Source: Blasia pusilla
Taxonomy: Eukaryota; Marchantiophyta; Marchantiopsida; Blasiales
Direction: 5' to 3'
Assembly (NCBI GenBank): GCA_050084515.1
Contig: CM114272.1
Span: 27,466,001-27,530,000, forward strand
Length of the DNA stretch: 64,000 nt
This document shows positions 34,181 to 43,744 of this stretch, piece after piece (the stretch's first letter is position 1; each line of letters opens with the position of its first letter). The notes under the pieces were generated by a model. It was not told the DNA's origin. It saw only the letters and a list, made by a program, of their open reading frames with translations, and searched no databases. The position numbers were made by a program, and so were the translations under genes.

Positions 34181-34560
34181 TTGCGCAGAGCCCCATGCCT
34201 ACCGAGATGGTGGAGGCAGTGGCTGGGGGCGAGACCCGAGGAGATCTACGCACCAGGGGAGATGGGGAGAGACACCCTTGGACTTCTTGGGATTTTTTGC
34301 AGGTAGGCAAGGAGATGATAGCCACAACATCAAGCGTGGTTTTGGGCACTGCACGTGGAGGAGATCAGAGTTTGCAGTTGGCTGTAGGAGAGCGGCCGAG
34401 TGTTGTTGTTCGAGACGGGGTTCCATAATAACAACCACCGATACCCACGCCGGAGAGTCCTACCGTAGTCACGATGGAGACTTGGGAGCTAGATATGGGC
34501 CCTAAGTTGACATGAGGAGAGCGGGGCCGAATACATCAATTCCTCAGGAGTTATAGGAGC
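34181..34560 (+). other. Element copy 1: linker between methyltransferase and RT
   Basis: Frames here (PTEMVEAVAGGETRGDLRTR and DGERHPWTSWDFLQ) align with copy 2 at 51960-52240 (ALAGGETRRDRHPWTSWDV). The conservation shows this linker is part of the element, but I recognise no domain. Confidence 0.6.
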
Positions 34561-35905
34561 TGCTTTGCGTTTAGCATGGAGGATTTGGGTACGCTGAAGG
34601 GACCGGGGATCCGCATTGAGTTGTCGAGTGATATGCCGATCTTAAGCGACCCTACAGTACAAAGATGATATGGAGAGGGCTTTGATTGAGTAGGAGCCAG
34701 GACTTGGTCGGAGCAGACTAGTGGAGATGTCGCATGGGGAGTATGCATCCGCCTTTGTCATGCCCGCCAAGAAGGATGTGCATGGCAACCGACAGATAGG
34801 CGGATGTGTGGGGATTACCGACCTATCAATCGGCAGACAAAGTCCGATAGGTATGCCATGCCCCCCCGAGGAGATCTTTGATGCGATTGGTCACGCAAAG
34901 GTCTTGATTCATTGATTTATGAGCCGGATACCATCAACTGCCTATCAGATTGGAGGACAGGCAGAAGACGGCATTTTGGGGCATTGATCCTCACTGGAAG
35001 GATTGTTTGTACCAGTGGTGGTTCTTACCATTTGGGTTAAAGAATGCCCCGGTTGAGTTTCAGAGGGTCATGGTTAGGATCTTGGCTGGTCTGGATTTTG
35101 CTAGGTGTTATATTGATGACATCGTAGTCTTTAACGCCACGGTTGAGGAGCATGAGCAACATCTAGAGGAGGTGTTTTGACGATTGCAATTACATGGGCT
35201 GAAGCTACATCCAGGCAAGTGCAAGTTCTTCTACGACCCGATTGAGTACTTGGGTCATACGATATACCCAGGGGGCCTTGGTGTTCAGCAGATGAAGGTA
35301 ATGGCTATCTCACGCATTCCACGCCCTACAGATGTGAGCCGTGTTCGTGCATTCATGGGATTGGCGAACTTCTATCGACGATATGTCAAGGGATTGATTC
35401 GATTATGGCCGTTGACCTTGTCGACCAAGGTGGATCACGAGTGGCACGGGGATGAGCAGAGCGAGCATTTCAGCTTGCTCAAGGACAAGTTGACGTCGCA
35501 CCCATCTTGAGGAGACCGATCGGGGGCGCCCTTTCCGATTGCATAATACGATTGGAGCATGTTGGGGCTTGGAGCGGTGCTCACCCAAAGATGATGATGA
35601 GGGTAGAGAGTTCGTGGTGGCTTACGCTAGCCGCTCGAACAACGCTGAAAGAGGCGGTACAACTCGTATGAGGGTGAGTGCTTGGTCGGTGTGGGTGTCG
35701 CGCATTTCAGGTGTTACTTATTCGGCAACCCTTTACATCATCATCGATCATCAACCACCGAAGTGGTTGATGGAGTCCGGCAAGCTTACAGGGAAGCTTG
35801 CGAGATGCGCTATGTTGTTGCTAGAGTATGATTTTCGGTGGTACATAGACTGGACGCTCAACCAGGATGCAGATGGGTTGAGTCGTAACCCATGCCCGAG
35901 TCGGC
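34561..35905 (+). pseudogene. Element copy 1: reverse transcriptase and RNase H
   Basis: Ty3/gypsy RT. LGTLKGPGIRIEL near 34580 is followed by the palm: LPFGLKNAPVEFQRVM near 35030, then the catalytic box RCYIDDIVVF near 35105. LHPGKCKFFYDPIEYLGHTI and MGLANFYRRYVKGL follow. RNase H shows VAYASRSNN near 35615, the DHQPPKWLMES block near 35745-35780 and DADGLSRNP near 35865-35890. Stops (for example at 34914 and 35178-35180) and frame changes interrupt it. Confidence 0.88.
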
Positions 35906-36129
35906 GAGATGCGATCGGAGCTCGATGGCATGGAGAGAGTGATGAGGAGTCGGTGCCAGGATGGCACGCGTCACACCTATTTAGGCATGTTGGCTATGGA
36001 GAGCCGAGTGTGGAGACCGATGGCGCAGGTCAGTGGAGAGTCCTGATCCCGAGGCCGGTGAGGACACAACAAGTGGCCGAGATATTCATGATGATGGAGT
36101 AGTCTTAGAGTACCTTCGTCTCGGCGACC

Positions 36130-36950
36130 TTTGCGAGCACCATGAATGCTAGAGAGCGGGATCGGATCCTACAGCGGGCCAGACGGTTCCGTTGGGAGGG
36201 GACATATGTTTTGAGGGTTTGGGAGGATGGAAGAGTACGCGTAGTGCCGCATCCTTTGCAGAGAGCACGACTAGTGCAGCATGCCCACAAGGAGTTGGGT
36301 CACTTTGGGGTGAAGCGGACGTACAACTTGCTCCAGATTCAGTATTGGTGGCGATGCATGCGGATCGCGTTCAGCATTTGTTGCCAGTGCATGGTGTGTG
36401 ATCGGTCCGAGCATCGTTCAATGCTCCGACTCCACAGTTGCATCCGTTACCGATCATGGGCTTAGGGTATAGATGGAGTTTGGATTTTGCAGGACCTTTG
36501 CCCTTGACGGAGCGTCACAGTCGTTATGTGTTGGTGATCGAGTTGGTTGCATTGCCTGACAAAGCGAGTGAGGGAGGAGCTTATGCCTTCCTTGACAGAG
36601 TGTTGAGTCATTATGGCACACCGGCTGAGGTGTTGACAGACCAGGGTACCGAGTTTCGCGGTGAGTTCCAGGCCTTGTGTGATCAAGCGCTGATCGACCA
36701 CCGCACGACTTTGCGAGATCATCCCGAGGCAGATGGATTAGCAGAGAGAGTTGTGCAAACAGTGAAGAGGGGTTTACGCAAGTATGGCTTGCAGAGAGGT
36801 CACCTAGGAGATTGGGACCTCCAATTGCCATGGTTGGTGATGGGATACAGATTCAGCAGGCAGGCATCCTTGGCGTCTTTTTCACCGTACTTGCTACTTT
36901 ATGGCCGAGAGCCGATTTACCTCGCGCCCATTCGCCGAGATCTTTGGTGA
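36130..36950 (+). pseudogene. Element copy 1: DDE-type integrase
   Basis: The zinc-binding HHCC domain spans about 36280-36410 (HKELGHFGVKRTYNLL, then CCQCMVC). In the core the first Asp is retained in WSLDFAGPLPLT (about 36475-36510), the second in LTDQGTEFRGEF (about 36635-36665), and the Glu in HPEADGLAERVVQ (about 36722-36760). Compared with copy 2, a short stretch after RYVLVI is missing. The frame is open over 36438-36950, one of the best-preserved parts of this copy. Confidence 0.88.
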
Positions 36951-37019
36951 GGTGCTGGACCTTGATGACCCAGATGTATGGGTGCAAGCATGATCTCAGA
37001 GGGTTGAGTTATTTCGGAG

Positions 37020-37500
37020 AGTGATGCCCATGGCGTTCGAGAACTTGGCGATTGCACAACATCGGGATACGTTGAGGTATGCAACTATTCGGGGTGGTGG
37101 TTATCGACCAACTATCCGGAGGTTTCATCAGGGAGATTATGTCTACTTACAGTAGACGGCACCGACGACGTTGGATGTGACTGTAGGGCGCACTATCCTG
37201 AGAGTGCGTGACATTTTGCCATCGGGTGTTCTCTTCCTGGAGGGACGCGATGGTATGGTATGGAAGGACCATGTGCGTAATTGTGCGCCATGTCACCTTC
37301 CTAACATTGATGGTACAGTAGATCCGAGCTTAGCAGTAGTTCCTGCAGGCTTGCGTTGTATGTTGTGTGGTTTTGCCCGTGGTGCGGCCACAATGCTAGT
37401 CTGTGATGGGTGTTAGAGAGGATGGCATATGGCATGTTTGACGCCACCTCTCACTAGGGTTCCTCAGGGATGATGGATGTGTCCCAGATGTACATAGAGT
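37020..37500 (+). pseudogene. Element copy 1: integrase C-terminal region and PHD finger
   Basis: After an integrase C-terminal region (TILRVRDILPSGVLFLEGRD and WKDHVRNCAPC) comes a Cys4-His-Cys3 pattern at about 37350-37497: CMLC, then VCDGC, a TAG stop at 37414-37416, RGWHMAC, and after a further stop WMCPRC. Spacing (CxxC, CxxC, xGWHxxC, WxCPxC) is that of a PHD zinc finger, a module that typically reads histone H3 tails. It ends pol and lies about 180 bp before repeat B1. Copy 2 has the same arrangement. Confidence 0.85.
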
Positions 37501-37681
37501 AGGTAGTTCTACATTCGGATTTGTGTCTGTGACATGGATGACAAGGAGGCGACTAACGATGGGGCCATATGAGCACCCGGCCTTCTTGCTCTTAGCGTCC
37601 GAGAGATGTATGTCATGGTAGGTAGGGATAGATGGCTATCTGGAGTTAGAGGGACCTAACCACCAGCTAGGGGGGCGATTG

Positions 37682-37805
37682 GAGATATTTTGGTACTTCT
37701 TGTCTCGTTGTTTGGATGCCATGAGTTAGCATGGGATCATGTGTGTTTGTGTGTGTGTTCGGTGACAGCGATGTATGTTGTATAGCGATGTGTATGCGCA
37801 CGACA
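37682..37805 (+). repeat. Element copy 1: repeat B1
   Basis: 124-bp direct repeat of B2 (38325-38448), starting GAGATATTTTGG and ending GCGCACGACA. It follows a purine run, AGGGGGGCG, at about 37670. Two bases, AC, separate it from A2. Confidence 0.9.
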
Positions 37806-37807
37806 AC

Positions 37808-38324
37808 TGTCACGTCTTTTAGGATAGATCGGTGAGATCTAATAGAGTGCCTTTGTGAGTACTGGAGGACACGCTTAGTAGGTCGCGGATGACCTGCTGA
37901 GACCCCAGGAAACCTGAGAGAGCAGGTTTCCCCTTCGTTTCGGCTCATTTGGAGCCATATTGAGGAACTTACTATTTTAGGTAAGTACCATTTTGAGTAT
38001 ATGATCGACTTTCTATTTTTGGTAAGTGGCCCTTGACCTCCTACATCAGGTCAAGAGCCAAGGAGGTGACTTGGGAGAATAGGTTACCATGGAGAGAGCT
38101 TGGGAGAGGGGAAGGGTATACCTCAAGGAGAGAGAGCTTGAGAGCTCATTCCCTCTTTGTTGAACCTCTTGGCATGAGGCGGCGGAGCTATGGTCCCTTG
38201 CCTTGTGAGTGTAACCCGAGCCTCTCATTAGGAGAGTGGGTTTGGTTTGACATGAGAGAGACTGCACACCTTTGAGAGCTATGGTGTGAGATGGTGTAGA
38301 GAGAGATTGGATCTTACTTTATTA
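37808..38324 (+). repeat. Element copy 1: repeat A2
   Basis: Starts TGTCACGTCT directly after GACA-AC and runs to the start of B2. It corresponds in position to A2 of copy 2 but is largely different in sequence, so the copies belong to different subfamilies. It contains a perfect 9-bp stem, GGAAACCTG/CAGGTTTCC, near 37908-37931. Its partner A1 would lie at the missing 5' end. Confidence 0.75.
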
Positions 38325-38448
38325 GAGATATTTTGGTACTTCTTGTCTCGTTGTTTGGATGCCATGAGTTAGCATGGGATCATGCGTGTTTGTGTGTGTG
38401 TTCGATGACAGCGATGTATGTTGTGTAGCGATGTGTATGCGCACGACA
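38325..38448 (+). repeat. Element copy 1: terminal repeat B2
   Basis: 124-bp copy of B1 that forms the right end of the element (...GCGCACGACA). The last roughly 40 bp are nearly identical to the end of B2 in copy 2 although the remainder differs, as expected if the integrase recognises the terminus. GT92 coding sequence begins at 38449. Confidence 0.88.
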
Positions 38449-39989
38449 CGGGATAGACGAACTCGTCGACGTCTACGAAGAGAATCCACTCGCAATCCGC
38501 CCTCGCGCGTAGAGTGCAGTGGGAGAAACCCGCCTCTTGCGTCTTGATCCAGGGCCACGGAATGCGATTATGCGACTGATGTTGTACTTCCCTTCCAGGC
38601 TCTTGAGAACCTCTACGATGTCGTCGTCGCTGTTGTTGTCGTGCAGGTACCATTTCTCTATCCCTAGAAATCCATGATAAATGATCCACTCTCTTTCAGA
38701 AAGGCGGCCTCGTTCCAGAGCATGGTACACGCACAGATGTGGAACCTCCTTTGCGCCGACTGCCGATTCATGGCGGCCTTGGGAGTGTCAAAGTACGCAA
38801 CTGTGCCGAAAACACTGACCTTGGGGACGAAGAGGCTCACAGGCGATCCCTTCAATTGTGGAATGACATCCGGAGGCGGTAGCTCGCACCTCACCACTTC
38901 TTGAGCGATCAAACGAACCTTCGTGATGACTTCCACCCCCGGCCAGCCGAAACGGCAGCTCAATCGGTCCAGATATTTTGAATGGTTTTTGGGTTTCCCT
39001 TGGCTGTCCACAAGCCCCTTGGCCAACAACAGCACGTCGTCAGAAAGGGTCACGGTCTCATAGACCAGTTGTTGGTAGGAAGAATTTGACAGCATCTTGA
39101 GCCGTCGAATGCGTGGGCGACCTTAGAGTCCGTAAAGATGAGTGTGGCCTCTTTGGATTCAGACAGCGGCCCACTCGGATGCTCGCACCTCACAGCCACG
39201 ACCATTTTCTCGTCATCTTTCCACTCGACGGTGAAGATTCCGCTCTTGTACTTCTTACCGAACAAGCACTGGATTGCATCCTTTCTAGGCATATTAGACT
39301 GGCCCACTGTTTTCACCAATAGCATAACTTCATCCGGAAATTCCACGATGTCTCGAATCGTCACCGGACCGGGTGTGGGGATAACATGGTAGGGATCTCG
39401 ACGAGATCCTACAACGCTTGCACCGCCCGTTTTAGTTCGAATATGCCAACCCCACGAGTTGTGCCGGTGCAGCTTGTCTCGCACAATCAAGCGATCATTC
39501 GCGACGCAGGTCGATTGACGCCGATCAGTGACTCGGTCGATCGCAGGTTCCCTCACGTTACTCATTCGATTGCAGTGGTTCCTTCACTTTTAGTCATTCG
39601 ATTGCAGGTTTTCTACATCGACAACAGAGTTGGTGGCTGAAATTCAACACAATTGCTTCAAGGGTTCCACGGTGTCTGATTCTACACTCCCTCTCTCTGT
39701 CTACTGCGACTTCAATGAGCATTCCTACTCTCTTACGTTCATTCCATGATCGATCATTGAGAAGTCGATCAAGGATTCGTTTCTTTCCCCGGAGAGACCT
39801 CATCTGGCTAGATGCAATCTACTACTGCGGTTGTGAAAGGTACTCACCTTCGAAATCTTGACTGACCATGAGCGTCGTGGCCGCTAACACCAAAGACATC
39901 TAAGCTAGGAGGAGAGTTTTCCATGATCCACCCAACCAGCTCGAGGCCGCCTTAGCTCTCATCGGCTTCCCTCTAATTTCTTGCGCCAT
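38449..39989 (-). pseudogene. GT92 (DUF23) glycosyltransferase pseudogene, truncated by the retroelement
   Basis: Plant GT92 proteins are Golgi type II membrane glycosyltransferases; the family includes the beta-1,4-galactan synthases. Exon 1 (39989-39848) encodes a short basic tail and a hydrophobic anchor (TLLLA, stop, MSLVLAATTLMV), with a TAG inside the anchor and a good donor, G|GTGAGT. Exon 2 starts near 39636. The catalytic region shows RRFHICACTMLWNEAAFL near 38720-38775, EWIIYHGFLGIEKWYLHDNN near 38635-38695, the block WPWIKTQEAGFSHC, and CEWILFVDVDEFVYP at 38455-38500, which carries the DxD-like metal site. At least three frameshifts occur (near 39100, 38690 and 38580). The gene ends abruptly at the right terminus of the gypsy-type element, and the missing 3' part is not found on the other side of it. 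Confidence 0.85.
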
Positions 39990-40544
39990 GCTTTAGGATA
40001 GATCCGTCCTGGTAACAAACACGAGTGAGACAACAAAACTGCATCCAAACACACTCCTCTTCATCCCTCCGAAAAAACTCCTCCATCCATGGTCTTCTCA
40101 CTCGTGAACCACAGTTAAAACTATAGTTTCTGTCAAAGAAAAGCTTCCGAATACTTGCAATCCCAACTTTTGAACATGTAGTCCTCTCTCTCTCTCGGTG
40201 AGATAAATTGATCTCTCAGGAGAAAAATTGTGAACGCAAGGTTCTTTGGATTGTTGAGTTGCACGTCATAGCCGATCTTAAAAAAATGAGCAAGATTTCG
40301 AGGGTGCTCTTGGGTTCAACTTGTAACATGCAATCCGGTCAGTGGAAGGCTAACCAAGAGATGAATTGGTTTAATTCACGCAATCAAATCATAATTAGCG
40401 TGAACAAGAATATGAAGCGTTTTGCAAACAACCCTCCTCACGGTTTCTGAACCCTCGACAAACATTGGGGCTCATATCGATGGAACGATCGGAGAACGAT
40501 GTCTATAACTATGAATTTTCAGCTCTGTACATTTCTCACATGCT
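39990..40544. other. Spacer between GT92 and GT2 remnants
   Basis: The part next to 39989 would be the GT92 promoter region, including a CT-rich stretch near 40181-40200. A plus-strand frame at 40208-40450 has no recognised domain. The end of the interval could hold a degraded upstream exon of the GT2 remnant. Confidence 0.4.
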
Positions 40545-41219
40545 ATGCGGGAGCATCTTAACCAAATAGGCGGATTCCAAACTCAATCGATCACTGAAGA
40601 CACCACCACCGCTTATGCTCTGGTCAAGGAAGGCTTCAAATCAGTCTACCTAAGCGAGAAGTTGCAAATCGGACTTACGCCGTGGACATTTGAAGGATAC
40701 ATCAAGCAGCGCACAAGATGGGGCCAAGAAACAATTAATGCAGCAATCCCAAGCCACATGGAAAGTCATGCTCGATAGGAAAAGCAAACTCAACTTTGAC
40801 CTCAAAGTCCTCTACTTCTGGCACTCACGATATTACTTCCTCTTCATTGTGAACGTTATACTTGTCTCAACCATGTTCAGTGCTCTAATCTTCAAAGTCG
40901 ATTCCAAATCGAATCTGACCTCAAAAGTCGCCAACTCTTCGCCGGCCTCGCTTACAACCTCATCCTCTGGCGCCTCGCATGGATGTCCATGTGGCTAACG
41001 GTTCCCCAAGGCGTACAGAGCCGGAACCGGGATGAATCCACCTTCTGGTGGATGACCCCCTCCTTTGTCAAGATGATCATGGATGCTCTCTTCAACTTCA
41101 AGTCCACATTCAAGTTCGTGCCCACCAGCAATATCGACCGCAATGCCGGCCCAAGGAAATACGCAGCGCTCAAGAAAGCGATTGAGCCAACTCAAGCACG
41201 TAAAGTTCCATGTGTGTGA
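40545..41219 (+). pseudogene. Membrane GT2 glycosyltransferase (cellulose-synthase-like) remnant
   Basis: The first frame (from 40545) shows the second half of a GT2 synthase domain: IGGFQTQSITEDTTTAYAL with the TED motif, FKSVYLSEKLQIGLTPW, and YIKQRTRWGQETI with the QxxRW motif that binds the growing polymer in processive synthases. A frameshift near 40770 leads to a hydrophobic segment (YYFLFIVNVILVSTMFSALI) and a second one near 40925 to more membrane-like sequence (GLAYNLILWRLAWMSMWLTV) ending at TGA 41217-41219. The spacing resembles bacterial BcsA-type or algal/fungal GT2 enzymes more than the plant CesA class-specific region; this is an impression from motifs. The N-terminal half is absent. 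Confidence 0.72.
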
Positions 41220-43744
41220 CACCACGGTGATCCTTATTGTGGTTTCTTGTAAAATGTACTTTGCAGTCACCCAGTATGGGATTCGCAATTGCACAAAATG
41301 CTTCTATGCAATCGGGCTGTCATTTTTCCTATCCTAGCTTCTAGCAAAATTTTCTTGGTGGGTGCCAAGTCAGATCTTGTCGTAATTATGAGCCAAAAAT
41401 TATCTCTTCTCCGGTCCGGTGCATGCTTTACCATTGTCATTACCAACTACTGATTTAGTTAACTTGCTCACTAGCAACTATCCCTCTCTAAATTGTGAGA
41501 CTACAATTTTGGACCTTACATTCACCTCCTCTTGCACACATGTACTTCATTACTCCTGCACTTGAAAGTCTACTCACAACTGATTGGGTCTTCCGAGCAA
41601 CGGCCCTGTGTGTTTTGGTTGCGCGGTAGCAGGTTCGATAGCATGGTTCCAACTCTCTGAGCGACAGGCGAAGAGCCAAGGTGGGAAAATTGGTTGGAGA
41701 GGGTCATATTCTTCATTGGTTGGAGAGTGTATTCATGGAAGTCCTTTGGATTGAACACAAGAAAGTCCCATGCAGGCCATTAATTTACAAACTTTTTTAT
41801 GAGGATCACATAGGATCTTATAAGTAGAGACTATATCGTCTACCGGCCATGGTGGACAATGTGGAACGTTCGTGGGTTGAAGGCCAGAGGATTGGGAAGT
41901 TGCATGCTCGAATCTGAGTGCACGTAGGTTGGGTGTGACATTGGACATATGTTATTACTTAAAAATAAATTAAAATTTTATTTCAGTGTAAAATTTGATG
42001 CCGGTGGGGCATTCTCACTAGTGTACCTAATATTATATTAATATCCCCATCAAAGAACTAAGTCAAAAGAATTGAAGAAGGGACCAACATGGGAAATGCA
42101 ATGAATCAAGTAGGACTCAAGTAGGACTAGATAATTTTTCACCGTGGGCCTCACAAAATCAGCAGGTCATTCCCAGACGGTCGCGCCGGAGTTCTCTCCT
42201 TACTCCTAAACTTATAAGCAAGTATTTACTCTATGTATCAAACAATAGAATGTTGGCCCTCTCCCTCTCCATGAAGCGCTCGAGACCCATTGAGCTCACC
42301 CTCTCCCCTGCCTCAGATTTCCTGCAACCAGCCAATGGTTTCAAACAAGCTCCTGCCTCCTCGCCCGTCCTGAACCCGGCCTCCACTTCTACCGGCAGCT
42401 CGGGCAGCCCTCAACCCCGGGTTAGATTTACCCGAGGATGAATAGGAGGATTACTTCATGTGGAAAAGTTGAGGTTCTTTCCCAGATGAAGAATTCTCCG
42501 TCTTGCTAATATGCTATGTGGACCGATTTCTGTGTCCTCCTTCAATCTTCTGCGGATTTTTCTTACTTCGTTAACTAACCTGACTCTTCCAACCGTTTTC
42601 CGTCCTGGTTGGTGCTTATACCTCGCAGAGTCGCGTTGAAGCACACTCTCTGATCCTCTAAGAGTTTTGCTACCCGTCCCAGATGGAACTAGCATAAGGT
42701 TGGTTTGTCGACAAGCACATGATGACCATCACAGTTGACGAAACAAGCTGAACATGTAGAAGTTGTTCTATGAAGGCGTTGGACAAAAATATGAGCTAGA
42801 ACTCTGGTTTGTCTCAGGACACTTGCACGCGCATGATACTGCAATTTAATGTTTCTGGACTTGTCTCCAGATTTTACGTGGCCAATTTCAAAATGACCAC
42901 TGTAGTTTGCACTCGAGGTGTGGGTATCTGTCACGCAATGCTGGAGTGTTTGGTCGTTTCGTTGATCTGCTACAGAATATGTTGCTCATCTGTCACTGAC
43001 ACATGGGATTTTTTACGTCGCACTGGATTCAACTCATTGTGCTCATTGAGGATTGATATCGATAGAGAGTCGCTCGAGAAATATGTCTATGACCAGCCTG
43101 CCCTAAAATCCTACAGTTTTATGTTATTCACGAAGCTCAGCTACCAGTGCTCGAAGGGAGAAATGGCCGCAAACCACCGACGGGCATTGATTCGTGCTCA
43201 CAATTCAAATGTTCAAGCTCACTCGAGAATGTGTGACAGTATTACAAGTCAAGAGAAGACCCTCGAGGAGACCTTGTTAGGGATGTATAAGAAACGTCCG
43301 GAGACAAACTCTTTATTCTTGAGCTCGTAGCTTCAATCATCGACTGCACGTCATGTTTGCGTAATTTAGTAGGTGATGAATGCACGTCGGAACCTGTGTG
43401 ACATTAGGTTCGCGTCTCTGGCTGCGCGTCAGATATGCTAATCTAATCATACTTCTCCATGCTTTAGTCAGTACATTGTACATACTACAAGATATTCCAA
43501 CCACGAGACTCTTGCTCCTAACGCTTCTGCAATGGATAGCGAAAACGTTGGCTAAAAACTAGGTTGACTGCAACGGTAGTCTTGCTCGTAATGTCCTTTC
43601 CTCAAGTGTCTATGCGTCGTTTCTCAAGTGTAAAGTAAAATTTCTTTGCGAAAAGTGGTCAGAATTCGGTACTGCCGGAAAGCACCAGTGACCGATGGAG
43701 ATTGCGTTCTCACACTAATTTATGCGGAGGAAATTATGAAGTTG
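41220..43744. other. Intergenic region without a supported gene
   Basis: Frames at 42250-42441 (Ser/Pro-rich) and 42809-43330 (173 codons, Cys-rich first half, hydrophilic second half) carry no domain I recognise and no clear splice context. A 32-bp motif at 42415-42446 recurs inverted near the right end of the window (63886-63917). No tRNA or tandem repeat was seen. Confidence 0.4.
42415..42446 (+). repeat. 32-bp motif with inverted partner at 63886-63917
   Basis: The reverse complement of 63886-63917 matches this segment at about 26 of 32 positions, including an exact 17-bp stretch, ACCCGAGGATGAATAGG. Each unit also contains an internal near-palindrome of CGGGTT and AACCCG type. The pair could be solo terminal inverted repeats of a DNA-transposon family; 21 kb apart, they are unlikely to bound one element. 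Confidence 0.6.

Larger units (their letters stand above)
32060..38448 (+). mobile_element. Ty3/gypsy-type element copy 1, with methyltransferase and PHD finger, 5'-truncated
   Basis: Order of domains: linker and protease region, DNA methyltransferase, RT, RNase H, integrase, integrase C-terminal region with PHD finger, then terminal repeats B1 (37682-37805), A2 (37808-38324) and B2 (38325-38448). Homology to copy 2 (46382-56944) begins near 32060, so the 5' repeat and gag are missing. The right end falls inside a GT92 gene, which stops abruptly at 38449. Stops and frameshifts in every domain show it is dead. Base composition is clearly GC-richer than the LINE and intergenic DNA around it. 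Confidence 0.9.

Noticed and set aside
41600-41680. Possible tRNA-like segment around GGTTCGAT
   Set aside because: No anticodon or acceptor stem could be paired; chance similarity to a T-arm.
42809-43330. 173-codon frame as a new gene
   Set aside because: No recognised motif, no splice or promoter support and odd composition; left as unsupported in the intergenic entry.
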